From NCBI GenBank assembly GCA_021162325.1, contig JAGGYV010000064.1, positions 1-17,698 of the forward strand: DNA of 17,698 nt, given 5' to 3'. Source of the stretch: Desulfobacteraceae bacterium. GTDB taxonomy: Bacteria; Desulfobacterota; Desulfobacteria; Desulfobacterales; Desulfosalsimonadaceae. Below the pieces are notes generated by a model that was not told the DNA's origin, made no database searches, and was given only the letters and a program-made list of their open reading frames with translations. Position numbers and translations under genes: made by a program. Shown here one piece after another: positions 4,089 through 14,400 of the stretch (the first letter of the stretch is position 1; each line of letters starts with the position of its first letter).

Positions 4089-7000
4089 ATGCATTTTTCT
4101 TTAAAAAATTTCCGCATTTTCAGGTGGCTGTTTAAGCTGTGCAAGTATTCTGCCATCCTTATCCTTACAGCCATTCTGCTGACATCCCTGATCCTTGTTT
4201 TTTTACCCACTGCGGTTTCAACTGACTGGAGCCATGACTTTATTCAAACTCAGCTTTCAAATGCGCTGGGTCGGCCTTCCCGTATTGAAGTAATTAACTG
4301 GTCATGGTCAGACGGAATTATTATAAATCGACTGGTAATACCTGATTCACCGGAATTTTCTGGGAATTCTCTGGTATCCCTTGACTACGTCAAATTAAAA
4401 CTCAAGGTTAAACGGCTCCTGCATCGGGAATTAAACATCGAATTTCTGGTTACCGACCTGGATGTCAATATCATCAAGAACAGCAGCGGTATATTAAACG
4501 TTGCAACACTTGGCAAAAAAGACACATCCCCTGCCCCGCCCCTCCTAAAAAAATTAGACACCAAAGAAACAGACGAAAAAAAAGAAAAAAAACCGTTTGT
4601 TTTGCCGTTCGATGTATCTGTAAAAATCGGATTAGCAGGCATCAATCTCCTCTATGATGACCAGGCAAAAGCAGAAAAATACACAATCAAAGACCTTGAA
4701 ATTACATTAGACGCCCCGTCTGTAAAAACCGCGCCCATTAACCTGGATGTGGGTACGAATATTATGGTTAATGATCATGCCATTCCCCGGTCGACCCTTT
4801 CTGTATCTGTAAAAAACCTTTTTGACACGGATGGTGCGTTAAATGTTGACGGATTTATTGCCGTGTTGGATGCCGAATTGCCCGGCATCATCGCTGATCT
4901 TCAAGCCGATATGCCAGCATCTATGATAAAGAGCAAAATCCACATTGATCTGGCATCTGTAATGGAAGTTGCCGTTCCCCTGATTCCTGAGTTCCCGTCA
5001 CCTACAGAAATTAAAGGGTTGATTGAATTAACAGCTGCCACCGGAACCCGACCGGAAGACCCTCTGGCGTTTGATGCAACACTTTCCGCTTCAGACCTTG
5101 AGGTTTCCGGAAAAGTCATTAATGGGAAATCAATCGGACCAGGAAATTTCAGTGTTCATTTAAACGGCATCATGGATTTACAAGCAGAAAAACTGGATCT
5201 CGAAACCGGTGAGATTCACATACTTGAAAACAGCTTTATCAATGTGTCCGGCCGGGTTGAACAGATTAAACAGGATAATAAAGAAATTCATCTGGCCATT
5301 TCCCCTCTTTACCTGGATTTAAATGAAATCATCTCTTTTGCGCAGGCGTTTATCCCGCCGTCAGTAAAAACAGACAATCAGGACAAACAGGCAAAAATAT
5401 CGCTAAACGAACTGCGCATTGACGGATGCCTGCCGAAGGGCCGGTCAGATGTAGTAATTGTTGATCTGAAAATAAACCTGCCAAAAGTCCTATTAAAGGA
5501 TAAAACAGACGGCCAACCCATGCTTCAGGTCTCCGGCACACGGATAAATCTTGAAAAACTGACAGCAACGCTGACAGATCTTTTTCCTGAATCAGCAGCT
5601 ATGAGAATATCCCTGGCAGTTGATGAACTGTTAAACGGTAAAACACCGAATGAGGTTAAACTTTCCAATATCAGCCTGGCGCATCTAACGGCAGAGGCCC
5701 AAAACATAAACAAAATGGTCATTCAAAAAGCCGGTGAATCAAAACTTGCCATTTCCGGCAATTTATCACTGAAAAACGAATTAAAAATCGAACAGATTCA
5801 GCTTCCGGACATGCTTCAAATCAACGACCTGAAACAGTCCTTAAAGGTTAACGCATCTGTCCGATCAGATGAAACAATTATTGGGTCGCTGGATCATCTG
5901 GATGTAACCGTTCAAAAAGTTTCTGTTCTCAAAGAAGATATCGGACCCATTAATTTAGACACCGGCATCAATATCCACTTAGCACTTGATGAAGTATTTT
6001 TAAAAAATCTGGATCCGGTTAATGCTGACATTAAACACTTCATTGCCCGCATGACTGCCGGAGATGCAGTTTCTTTAGCAATAGATGCCAGTGCGGTTGA
6101 TTTGGCAAACACGTCTTTTGTTGCGGCTGTAAAAGTTAATGCAGACCTTAAGGCATTGATAAGTAAATTACCGGAAAAATTGATTTCCGGGTTTAACGGT
6201 GAAGGAAATTTAAATATTTCCTTAGATGCTGCCGGCCAACGGCCGAATGCTGACGAAATCGATGCGCTAAAGAAAAAACAGTTTTCGGATAATCTTGAAT
6301 TTATTGACCACCTAAATTTCAGCATAAATATAGAAAACGGTTTTGTTGAAATATCCAAACACGATCGAAACCCGATAACCGTTAAATCCATCACTGCCAG
6401 GCCATTACTTTCTTATGTACTTTTCGGAAAAACCGGCAAAGGCGATGTCATCAGTTCAATTACCGCCGGTTCTTTAAACGGCCTGCCCGGCATAAATCCG
6501 GACGCACCGTTATCAGCACAATTATCTTTATCTGCCGGTCATGAGTATGCAAAAACCATGAACCTGGATCAGTCTTTAACCATTTCCTCGGCAGGCATGA
6601 AAAAATCTTTTAATATAATTGATGAATCCATCAATATCACGGTTGACGGACTGGATCAGATCATATCCCGATCACCATTACCTGAACTTCCCATGTGGCT
6701 TTCAAAAATAGGGGCGGATATTCGTGCGAACGTTAAAATCCCGGATTGTAGAGCTTTGAAGGCATTGGGCCTTCCCGTGCTTTCAGAAGCAGACCTTGAC
6801 GGATACGTTTCCGCAGGGGTCGCATTTGCCCTGATACCGGATCAGTCAATAGATGGCGGCATCACCCTGACAATCAATGATATGAACCTGACCATTCCAA
6901 AAAAGATATCTGTTGAAAAAACAAATGTGAATATTGATTTGTCAAAGTCATACCTGATTCAATCAGCAAACACGGCGGCGGCAGTTTCCGAGAGTGCCGG

Positions 7001-7829
7001 CCTTTCCGCAAATGTCATAGATTCCGGCTGGCAATCTTCTTTATTTTACCAAAATTCAGATATTTACCGTCATATCCGGAAGATGCACGAACGGATGAAT
7101 CCGAAACCTGCCATCTCGTTTGAAAAAGCGGATGTTCTCATCGCTCCGTTTCCTTTGATCATAGATGAGTCCATGGTGATGGTGAATCTGAACAACGGCC
7201 TGCCAAACCTGGATTATTTCCAGTTCAATCTATTGGGCGGCACTATTAACGGGTCCATCACCTTGCTTTACGACAAGTCAGATGAACCATTACAGAAAAA
7301 AAATCAGTTTAATGTAAGCACGGCCCTGACCTTTTCCGGAATCAATTTCGCACAGTTTTTTCCCGAAGCGTTTTCCAGAGACGATTATTCAAAAGCAAAC
7401 ATCAGCGGATCGCTTTACGCGGACTTTCCTGTTACAGACCAGCTTCAGACCCTACTTGAAGATGCAGCCATTACGGTGGCGTTTACCCACATCGGTTCCA
7501 GTGCTCTTGAACGGCTTTTATATTCATTAGATCCCTATGAGAGCAATGAGGCGATTGTTGCCCAACGCCGACTATTAAAAAACGGATCTCCTAAACAAAT
7601 CCGCTTAGACATTAAAGACGGGTTTATGTCTTTGCGCGGAAAAGTTTCCATTAAGGGTATTGAAATTTCTTTGCCGGCTATTCGGCGTTTAAATATCGCG
7701 CAGGTTCCGGGTCTAAAACGCTTTGAAGAGAAACTTTCCAGCTTAACACCGGTGATTAAAATTTTGCAAAAAGTTGCCGCTGAGCATATTGTGATTAATA
7801 AAGAGACGAAAATGATTTATTTTGAATGA
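4089..7829 (+). CDS. AsmA/YdbH-like intermembrane bridge protein, probable anterograde lipid transport
   Basis: A 1246-residue protein. A basic N-terminus and one hydrophobic helix (about residues 20-39) anchor it in the inner membrane, with the rest periplasmic. The opening PTAVSTDWSHDFIQTQLSNAL, then GRPSRIEVINWSWSDGI, is AsmA-like. A charged Lys/Glu-rich linker (about 144-170) precedes a long run of alternating amphipathic beta strands with no catalytic motif, as in the AsmA/TamB/YdbH family, whose strands form a lipid-conducting groove. The YdbH assignment rests mainly on the neighbouring YdbL-like gene; in E. coli, YdbH, YnbE and YdbL act together in phospholipid delivery to the outer membrane. 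ATG 4089 is kept, with GGTGA 11 bases upstream. It lies 38 bases upstream of the next gene, in one operon. Confidence 0.75.
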   Translation: MHFSLKNFRIFRWLFKLCKYSAILILTAILLTSLILVFLPTAVSTDWSHDFIQTQLSNALGRPSRIEVINWSWSDGIIINRLVIPDSPEFSGNSLVSLDYVKLKLKVKRLLHRELNIEFLVTDLDVNIIKNSSGILNVATLGKKDTSPAPPLLKKLDTKETDEKKEKKPFVLPFDVSVKIGLAGINLLYDDQAKAEKYTIKDLEITLDAPSVKTAPINLDVGTNIMVNDHAIPRSTLSVSVKNLFDTDGALNVDGFIAVLDAELPGIIADLQADMPASMIKSKIHIDLASVMEVAVPLIPEFPSPTEIKGLIELTAATGTRPEDPLAFDATLSASDLEVSGKVINGKSIGPGNFSVHLNGIMDLQAEKLDLETGEIHILENSFINVSGRVEQIKQDNKEIHLAISPLYLDLNEIISFAQAFIPPSVKTDNQDKQAKISLNELRIDGCLPKGRSDVVIVDLKINLPKVLLKDKTDGQPMLQVSGTRINLEKLTATLTDLFPESAAMRISLAVDELLNGKTPNEVKLSNISLAHLTAEAQNINKMVIQKAGESKLAISGNLSLKNELKIEQIQLPDMLQINDLKQSLKVNASVRSDETIIGSLDHLDVTVQKVSVLKEDIGPINLDTGINIHLALDEVFLKNLDPVNADIKHFIARMTAGDAVSLAIDASAVDLANTSFVAAVKVNADLKALISKLPEKLISGFNGEGNLNISLDAAGQRPNADEIDALKKKQFSDNLEFIDHLNFSINIENGFVEISKHDRNPITVKSITARPLLSYVLFGKTGKGDVISSITAGSLNGLPGINPDAPLSAQLSLSAGHEYAKTMNLDQSLTISSAGMKKSFNIIDESINITVDGLDQIISRSPLPELPMWLSKIGADIRANVKIPDCRALKALGLPVLSEADLDGYVSAGVAFALIPDQSIDGGITLTINDMNLTIPKKISVEKTNVNIDLSKSYLIQSANTAAAVSESAGLSANVIDSGWQSSLFYQNSDIYRHIRKMHERMNPKPAISFEKADVLIAPFPLIIDESMVMVNLNNGLPNLDYFQFNLLGGTINGSITLLYDKSDEPLQKKNQFNVSTALTFSGINFAQFFPEAFSRDDYSKANISGSLYADFPVTDQLQTLLEDAAITVAFTHIGSSALERLLYSLDPYESNEAIVAQRRLLKNGSPKQIRLDIKDGFMSLRGKVSIKGIEISLPAIRRLNIAQVPGLKRFEEKLSSLTPVIKILQKVAAEHIVINKETKMIYFE

Positions 7830-7867
7830 TTTCAGATAAAAATGACTTTATATTAAAGGATAACCTT

Positions 7868-8467
7868 ATGAAAAGAATAATTATATTTTTAATCCTGGCA
7901 GGCCTGTCCGGCTGCACACTGGCAGACATTAAAGTGGAAATGCTCAGCGAACGAACTGCTTTGGAAAATCAAGTGCTGGGTTCTTATAATGCACTTGATT
8001 CGCAGATGCTGCTGGCGGCATCGGTCCGGGGCGTGGATACCAGCGGTAATATCGCCCGGCCGCCGGCACACAGCCGGGAATACAAGGACACCATCAGCGC
8101 CATGCAGATTATCGATTTTCATGCCGATGACCTGAAGTCATTTAAGCAACTGGGCTGGGCCGGTGAAAACAACCAGGGACTGATCGAACCATTTAAAATC
8201 GACCGCACAGATATACCGGATGAACTTAAAAATTTTGCTGACAGATATTCTGCCAAAGAATTTGAATTTGTGGTTACAAAAATAAACCAATCCCGTGAAA
8301 AAATCATGATGCGGGTGATTTATATGAATGAGGACCTGAGTGAAACCGACCTGCCGGCGGTAAAAAAAATATTTGCTAAAATCAACGCAGAAAAAGCCGG
8401 TCCCGGAGAACAAATCCAGGATGCGGACGGAAACTGGCTGGAAAAAGCAAAAAGGGATATGCCATGA
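7868..8467 (+). CDS. DUF1318/YdbL-like lipoprotein
   Basis: A 199-residue lipoprotein. MKRIIIFLILAGLSGC is a lipoprotein signal with lipobox LSGC, so the acylated residue is C16; Thr at +2 favours outer-membrane sorting. The segment VEMLSERTALENQVLGSYNAL follows. The last ~50 residues, ending KINAEKAGPGEQIQDADGNW, align by eye with the end of E. coli YdbL (QKLVERAQPGEYVQGINGKW), the DUF1318 signature. In E. coli, YnbE (lipoprotein) and YdbL (periplasmic modulator) are separate; here one protein has both the lipid anchor and the YdbL part. An in-frame ATG at 7826 overlaps the previous stop, but ATG 7868 places the signal peptide correctly behind AAAGGA (7855-7860). Its stop overlaps the next start (ATGA). 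Confidence 0.78.
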   Translation: MKRIIIFLILAGLSGCTLADIKVEMLSERTALENQVLGSYNALDSQMLLAASVRGVDTSGNIARPPAHSREYKDTISAMQIIDFHADDLKSFKQLGWAGENNQGLIEPFKIDRTDIPDELKNFADRYSAKEFEFVVTKINQSREKIMMRVIYMNEDLSETDLPAVKKIFAKINAEKAGPGEQIQDADGNWLEKAKRDMP

Positions 8468-11400
8468 AATCTATCCGATTGATCACACAGCCACAGGGGT
8501 TAAAGGTTTTTGATTTATTTTTTCTGGTTTTTTTTCTTTTTGTGTTTAATTGTCTGCGGTTGGCTGATGCACAGGCTGAAACAAAAAATCCAGTTAAAAA
8601 CCTCATCAATCGCCCCACCCAGATCACATCACGCACGGAACCGGTCCTTGATATGGCCGTTTCTGCTGATGGCCGACATATCGTCTATATCAGTGGAGAC
8701 GAAAAACCCACAACCCTCTGGCTGGCATCGGCAGATCCGGATGTTGTCATCTTACCTGAAAAACTGGCAGAAGGCGTGTCTGTAAAATCATCTCCGGCAA
8801 TTTCTGCAGATGGTCGATATGTGGCATATGTGGACACAGGCCATGATGTGAAAGGCGATATCTACATTATCGATCGAAAAGAGGATGACGCCAAACCGGT
8901 TCGCCTGACCGACAGAAAAACCGAAGACGGCGGTCCCTGCTTTTCATCTGACAGCCGGTTTATTTATTTTCATCAGGCCACGGGCAATCGTTCCCGACAG
9001 CTTTCTGTACTTGATTTGAAAAGAGGCAGCAAGAATCCCTTATTGCTGAGTACCGGGGGAGATGCCATGTTCTGCGCGTTGTCACCCGATAACAGCAAAC
9101 TGGCGTTCGTATCTGCCCGGAATGATGCATCCGGCGATATCTTTATCTTAAATACGGACGACGGCACGGTTCGTCAAATCACCGGCGGCCCGGCCATCGA
9201 CATGTTTCCCCAATGGACGCAAGACAGCCGCACGCTTTATTTTTCACGAATCGGATCAGATACGAATCATGACAAAAAACTGAGCCCGGAAGATCACTCG
9301 ATTATCTGTAGAATTCAGACGGATGACCCAAACCATATCCCCTATCCGGTGACCCCGCTCAATCAGGTTTCTTTTAAACCGTTTGCTGCCAATGGCAGAA
9401 TTTATTTTCTTTCCAGCCAGGGAGGTGTAAGCAACTGCTGGTCTGTTCCGGATGAAGGGTACATCCGTACCGCCGGTTCATCTGCGGAACAATTTTTAAA
9501 AGCAGAAAATATCGCCAACAGGATTCCTTACGATCCTTTTATAACCCTGCTGGCATATGTCCGGGTCATTGAAAATTTTGCTGATGATACGGTTGATTGT
9601 GCAAAAGCCGGTTATAAAACGGCCGGCATATTCCAGGAATTGAACCTGACAACATCGGCGATGGGGGCTTACCAGTTTGTCCGCAACACCTACCATGATA
9701 TTCTTCCCGAATCCATACTCGCGCAAATCAGGCAAATCCGCATCGACGTTCAATCAAGTACGGAATCGGTTACCCGTGCATCTAAAAAACAGACTATCCT
9801 GGAAAGAAGCCTGACCCGCCTGGACCAGATTATTTTTCAGTATCCCGGTACGATAGCGGCAGAAGCAAAAATAGAAAGCGTCAATATCGTGTTAAAATCA
9901 GACCCTGGTCTGGCTGAAATGACAAAAGCGCTTGACCGGCTGGATGAAGTCATTTCAGATGATACCGCAAAAAATTCACAAAAGGCACAGGCATTATTTA
10001 TCAAGGCAAAAATTTACGCCAAAACCGCTGCTGGAAACCAGGTGACCGAGACCTTAAAAGAGATTATTATTAATTATCCCAAACAGCGTAAATGGATGGA
10101 CAAAGCGGTTGATGGCATTATCTCAAACATCCTGACAAGTTTTTCCAATACCGACCGGGATATAAAAATCCAAAAATTGAATCTTGCAGCCATCGAAAAT
10201 CAGGCAAGCGCCCCGCCCCTTGCCATGGGCGCGTTAAACCGCATCGGTGACCTGTATTATAAATCCGATGAACTGCTTCAGGCAAAGGCGGCGTATAAAA
10301 ATGTCCTGGATTCATACACGGAACTAACCACCCAGACGGCTGCTGCCCGGCTCTCTTTAGCGGAAATTTTATTCAACGAGGAACAGTTTCGCGCAGCCAT
10401 AGATCTTTATGAAAAGGAAATCAGCCTCAGGGATTTTACAGACCGGATTTATCAGCTGGCTCGCCAGGGCTATATCCGGAAAAATGTTTCTGCCGGTGAA
10501 TTTTTATTCCGCCTGGGGGAAATCCCGTCAGCCCGCACCATGTTTAAGGAACTCATTGATTATGACGACCGGATTATTGAAGCCCATCGCGGATATATTA
10601 AGTGCGCAGCGGTTTCCGGCGATATTGAAAACGTATTGGCGGTATACCGCAAAAATCTGAAATCGGATGCCAATGATCCTGTCTGGCTTTACTGCACCGG
10701 GCTGTGTTTGACGTATTTAAATAATGAGGATTCGGCAAAAGAAGCAAAAAAGTTGATTGAAAAATCAATTCGTTTCAACAGCAGCCACGAATATTTTCAC
10801 CAGACCCTCGGATATGTGCATGAAGTGCTTGAAACTGTTTACGGTGAACCCGGGCAGTTGGAACACGCGTTAATGTCGTATCAGAAGGCTTATTTTTTAA
10901 ACGATCATGTTCAAAATCCGGAAAATGCCGCCAACCTGGAATTAAACCTGGGCAATATTTATTATCTATTGGGACAATACGGAAAAGCGGTTGATTTCTA
11001 TTCATTGCGCTATCAAAGGGGTATTGAATTTTCAGACCCTAACACTGAAATTGTTTTCTTTAAACGATACGGAGAATGCGCGTTTCAGGACAATAATATC
11101 ACAAATACGATTAGTGCATTTTCCCGAGCAATTGAACTGATTGACCACCACGTTAATCCACTGGCGCCTTCCCGGGCGTTTGATAAACTAAACCGCTATA
11201 TAAAAAATAAAATTCTCGATCCGGCAGTCACCATCGAAGAAACAAAAGTTCCGGCGGAAAAAACTGCTCAAAAACAATCCGAACAGAATCTGAAGGCGGC
11301 CGCTCTTTCTGAAAACGCATTTGCCCCACCGTCTGAGAAATGGAATTTATATAAAGCAAAAATGCTCCTGCTCATCGAAGAACAGGAACAGGTAAACAAG

Positions 11401-14400
11401 TCCGCGCTTAAACTCGCCCAAAAATATAATGCTGCGATTAAAGAAATTCCAGGAAGCCTGCCCGTGATAAACGCTTCTCAAAATTTGTCTAATCTTACGC
11501 TTCAGATTCAAAAAGCCCTGGATTTTCCGGAACGCCTGATTGAACTTAAAGCGGAAATATCAGACCGTCTGGGTCTGGCGTATCAGGAAAATGGTGATTG
11601 GGAAAAGGCTGCCCAAACGTTTGAACAGGTATTTTTAATCAATGAAAAAACAGGAAATGTTACCAATCTGACCCGGAACCGCCGTTCGGTGGCGTATAAT
11701 ACCTACCAGTTGGCCAACAGCGTCACCGGCGAGCAGCACAACCAGCTGTTAAAAAAAGCGTCGGAAGACTTTTATCAGGTTTTATCTTTAATTAATCTTT
11801 ATGGTGTTCCGGCACCGGTTGAAAAAGAAAAACAAGCGTTAATCGATATCTCCGTTTCCATGTCTCTGGATGCGGCCGCTGCCACCCAGGCGGCCAAAGG
11901 ATTTTCAGAATCACAGGAAAAACGCCTGGCCGAAACATTTATCTCACGAATCCAACTGGAACTGGGACACCTGGAAATAGCCCGCAATGAACTGGAAAAG
12001 CAGCTCAAGGATTATCCAAACCCGGAAACTGTTCAGGTAAAAGACCAGTATGGGGTTTCTTTGCTGTATCACCGCGCCGCACTCATTAATAACGCAGTGG
12101 GTAATTTTGAAAGCGCTTTTGAAAAATTCGCAATTTCTGCCCGTCTTTGCCTGAAACTGGAAAATCCGGTGAGTGCCGCAATAAATGTCACCAACATGGC
12201 ATCTGCCGAACAACAATTATTAGCCGAACAACAATTATTAGCCGAACAACAATTATTAGCCGGACAAAATGCCGCCAGGTTTTCAGCGGCCCGGTTAAAA
12301 TTTAATCGACTGCAGACGCTTGATAAACAAACAGCCGACCTTCTTTCAGCGAATACAGGCATAACCGGTTTATTAATACTGATGCAATATCATAACACGC
12401 TGGGCGTTTTTTATTTTAATGCCGCCAGACAAGTTTCCTCCCTTTCCACATCTATTGAAGATTCGGTCCTTCAGATTAACCTGCAGCAGCAAGCAGTCGG
12501 GCATTTTACCCGGGGGCTGGCGCTTTTTGACAAAAATACATCCCAATTCACCCGGCAATTTCTGGAAACCGGAACATCACTTTACCTTAATATGGCCGCG
12601 GTCTCCCGTGACCTTGGTGACGAACAGGCATCTGTGCTGTTCTACCAGCAAGCGCTCAAATATTCTGAAACGGGCGTTTTTCAGGATATGAAATGGCGGG
12701 CGCTGATCGGTCTTGATAACATCGAAAAAGCGCTCGAAGTGCTTGAAGCGGTTCCTATCTCCCGGGCCGGGTGTGAACCCATGGAAATTATCGACAGTTT
12801 TGGATCCCTTGTATTTGAAAAACTAAAAAACAGAAAAACGGATGCGGCTTTGAATCTGGCGGAAAAAATTTCCGAGCTGGAACGGTTCAACCGATTGGCC
12901 CCCTATTGTCGGCCACAGAGCACGCATGAAAAAACGTTTTTTGCTAAACTCTACCCACGCCTTGAACAAATTCAAAAACTTAAAAAAGAAGCAAAAGGCG
13001 CCGACAAAGACCATCGCCCATTTATCGAACAGCGGCTTGAAAATGAAAAGCTGCTGCTGGCAGAACATTTGGGTGCAAACAATGAAAATCTACCGGCGCC
13101 GTTTAAAAATATCGGCAACAAAAAAACGCAGGATCTTGCGGTTCTTCTCATGGCGCTATCGCAAAATATTGAAAAGACCGCAGACGCGCTGGCGGAGATC
13201 AATATTAAACTAATGAACGCGGAGACCAACACCGGGAAAAACCAAAACCTGGCAAAAAAATTATCTGACACCCATCAAAAACAAATCAGCCGATACAAGG
13301 CCCTTGCCGAGGATGCATATTATGCACGACCCGTGACTTCACCGCCCGATTTTATCTCCCTGATGTCTGCGGAGCCGTTTGATGTTATGGATCTGGCAGA
13401 AGTTCTGACCGATGATGATGCGGTGGCGAGAATTTTTCATACGGGTCGCAAAAATTCGCCCTATGCTCTGTTTCTGATCACCAAAGAGGAAACTAAAGCC
13501 TTTATCGCTGATGACATAAATACGATCAAACAAAAAATTGATCATACGATTGACTGGATCACACCGTATATTGTCTATGAGAATCCGGCGGCTTTGAATT
13601 TTGAACGATCATACCCGTATGCACTCAGCGCAAAGCATTTGCAAAGATGCATCAGCAGCCGAAAACCGTTTAAACAAAAATTAATTGCCGTTCCGCAGAT
13701 ACAATTTCCCAATTCCGTGGCAGCACAATATGACATCAAATCCTATGCCCCGGATAAAAATGGGGATGATGATATGGATGAAGACAGTTTCCAGAATGTT
13801 TTCTCAAACGTCAACACGATGGTTATTTCAAACGGGCCTTTGCCGGCCACAACCATTCCCACTAAACCGGGTGATATTGCCAGATGCTTTTATGCGGTTT
13901 ATACCGACGACGACAGTCGTATTCGGCTGGAACAATTGCTGGCATCATCTTCAAACCTTTCATTATCAATACTCAACAGCCTTGGCCCGAATCATCTTTA
14001 TCTCGCCGGTCACCTGTTTTCCATATACGGATGCCCAACAATAATTTTTGTTGATGACGCACAGAAAAAAATGCCTCTGGTAGCAGAAATTCTTACTTCA
14101 TATTCCGACATGTCCGGTATTGAAGCATTAAAATCGGTTTTTTCCACTTTGAGCCCTGAAAAAGAAAGTGCTCCTGAAAATATGAAACCGGCCCAAACAA
14201 AATCAAAAATGATAAAGCCAGAAAATATTAAACCTGAAAAAATTCTGCCAAACCAGCTCTTGCACCTCGGCTACCAGGGGATGAGCAAAAAAGAATCCGC
14301 AAAATTTGCCAAAAAGAATTTTATCCAATACGTCAAAATCGGACGATCAAAATTTGACCGCAAGGATTATACATCCGCTACTGTTTTGTTTGAAAATGCC

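Noticed and set aside
3929..4210. Minus-strand 93-codon frame upstream of the AsmA-like gene
   Set aside because: It lies across the repeat and the start of a real gene, is rich in Arg/Lys, and shows no recognisable domain.
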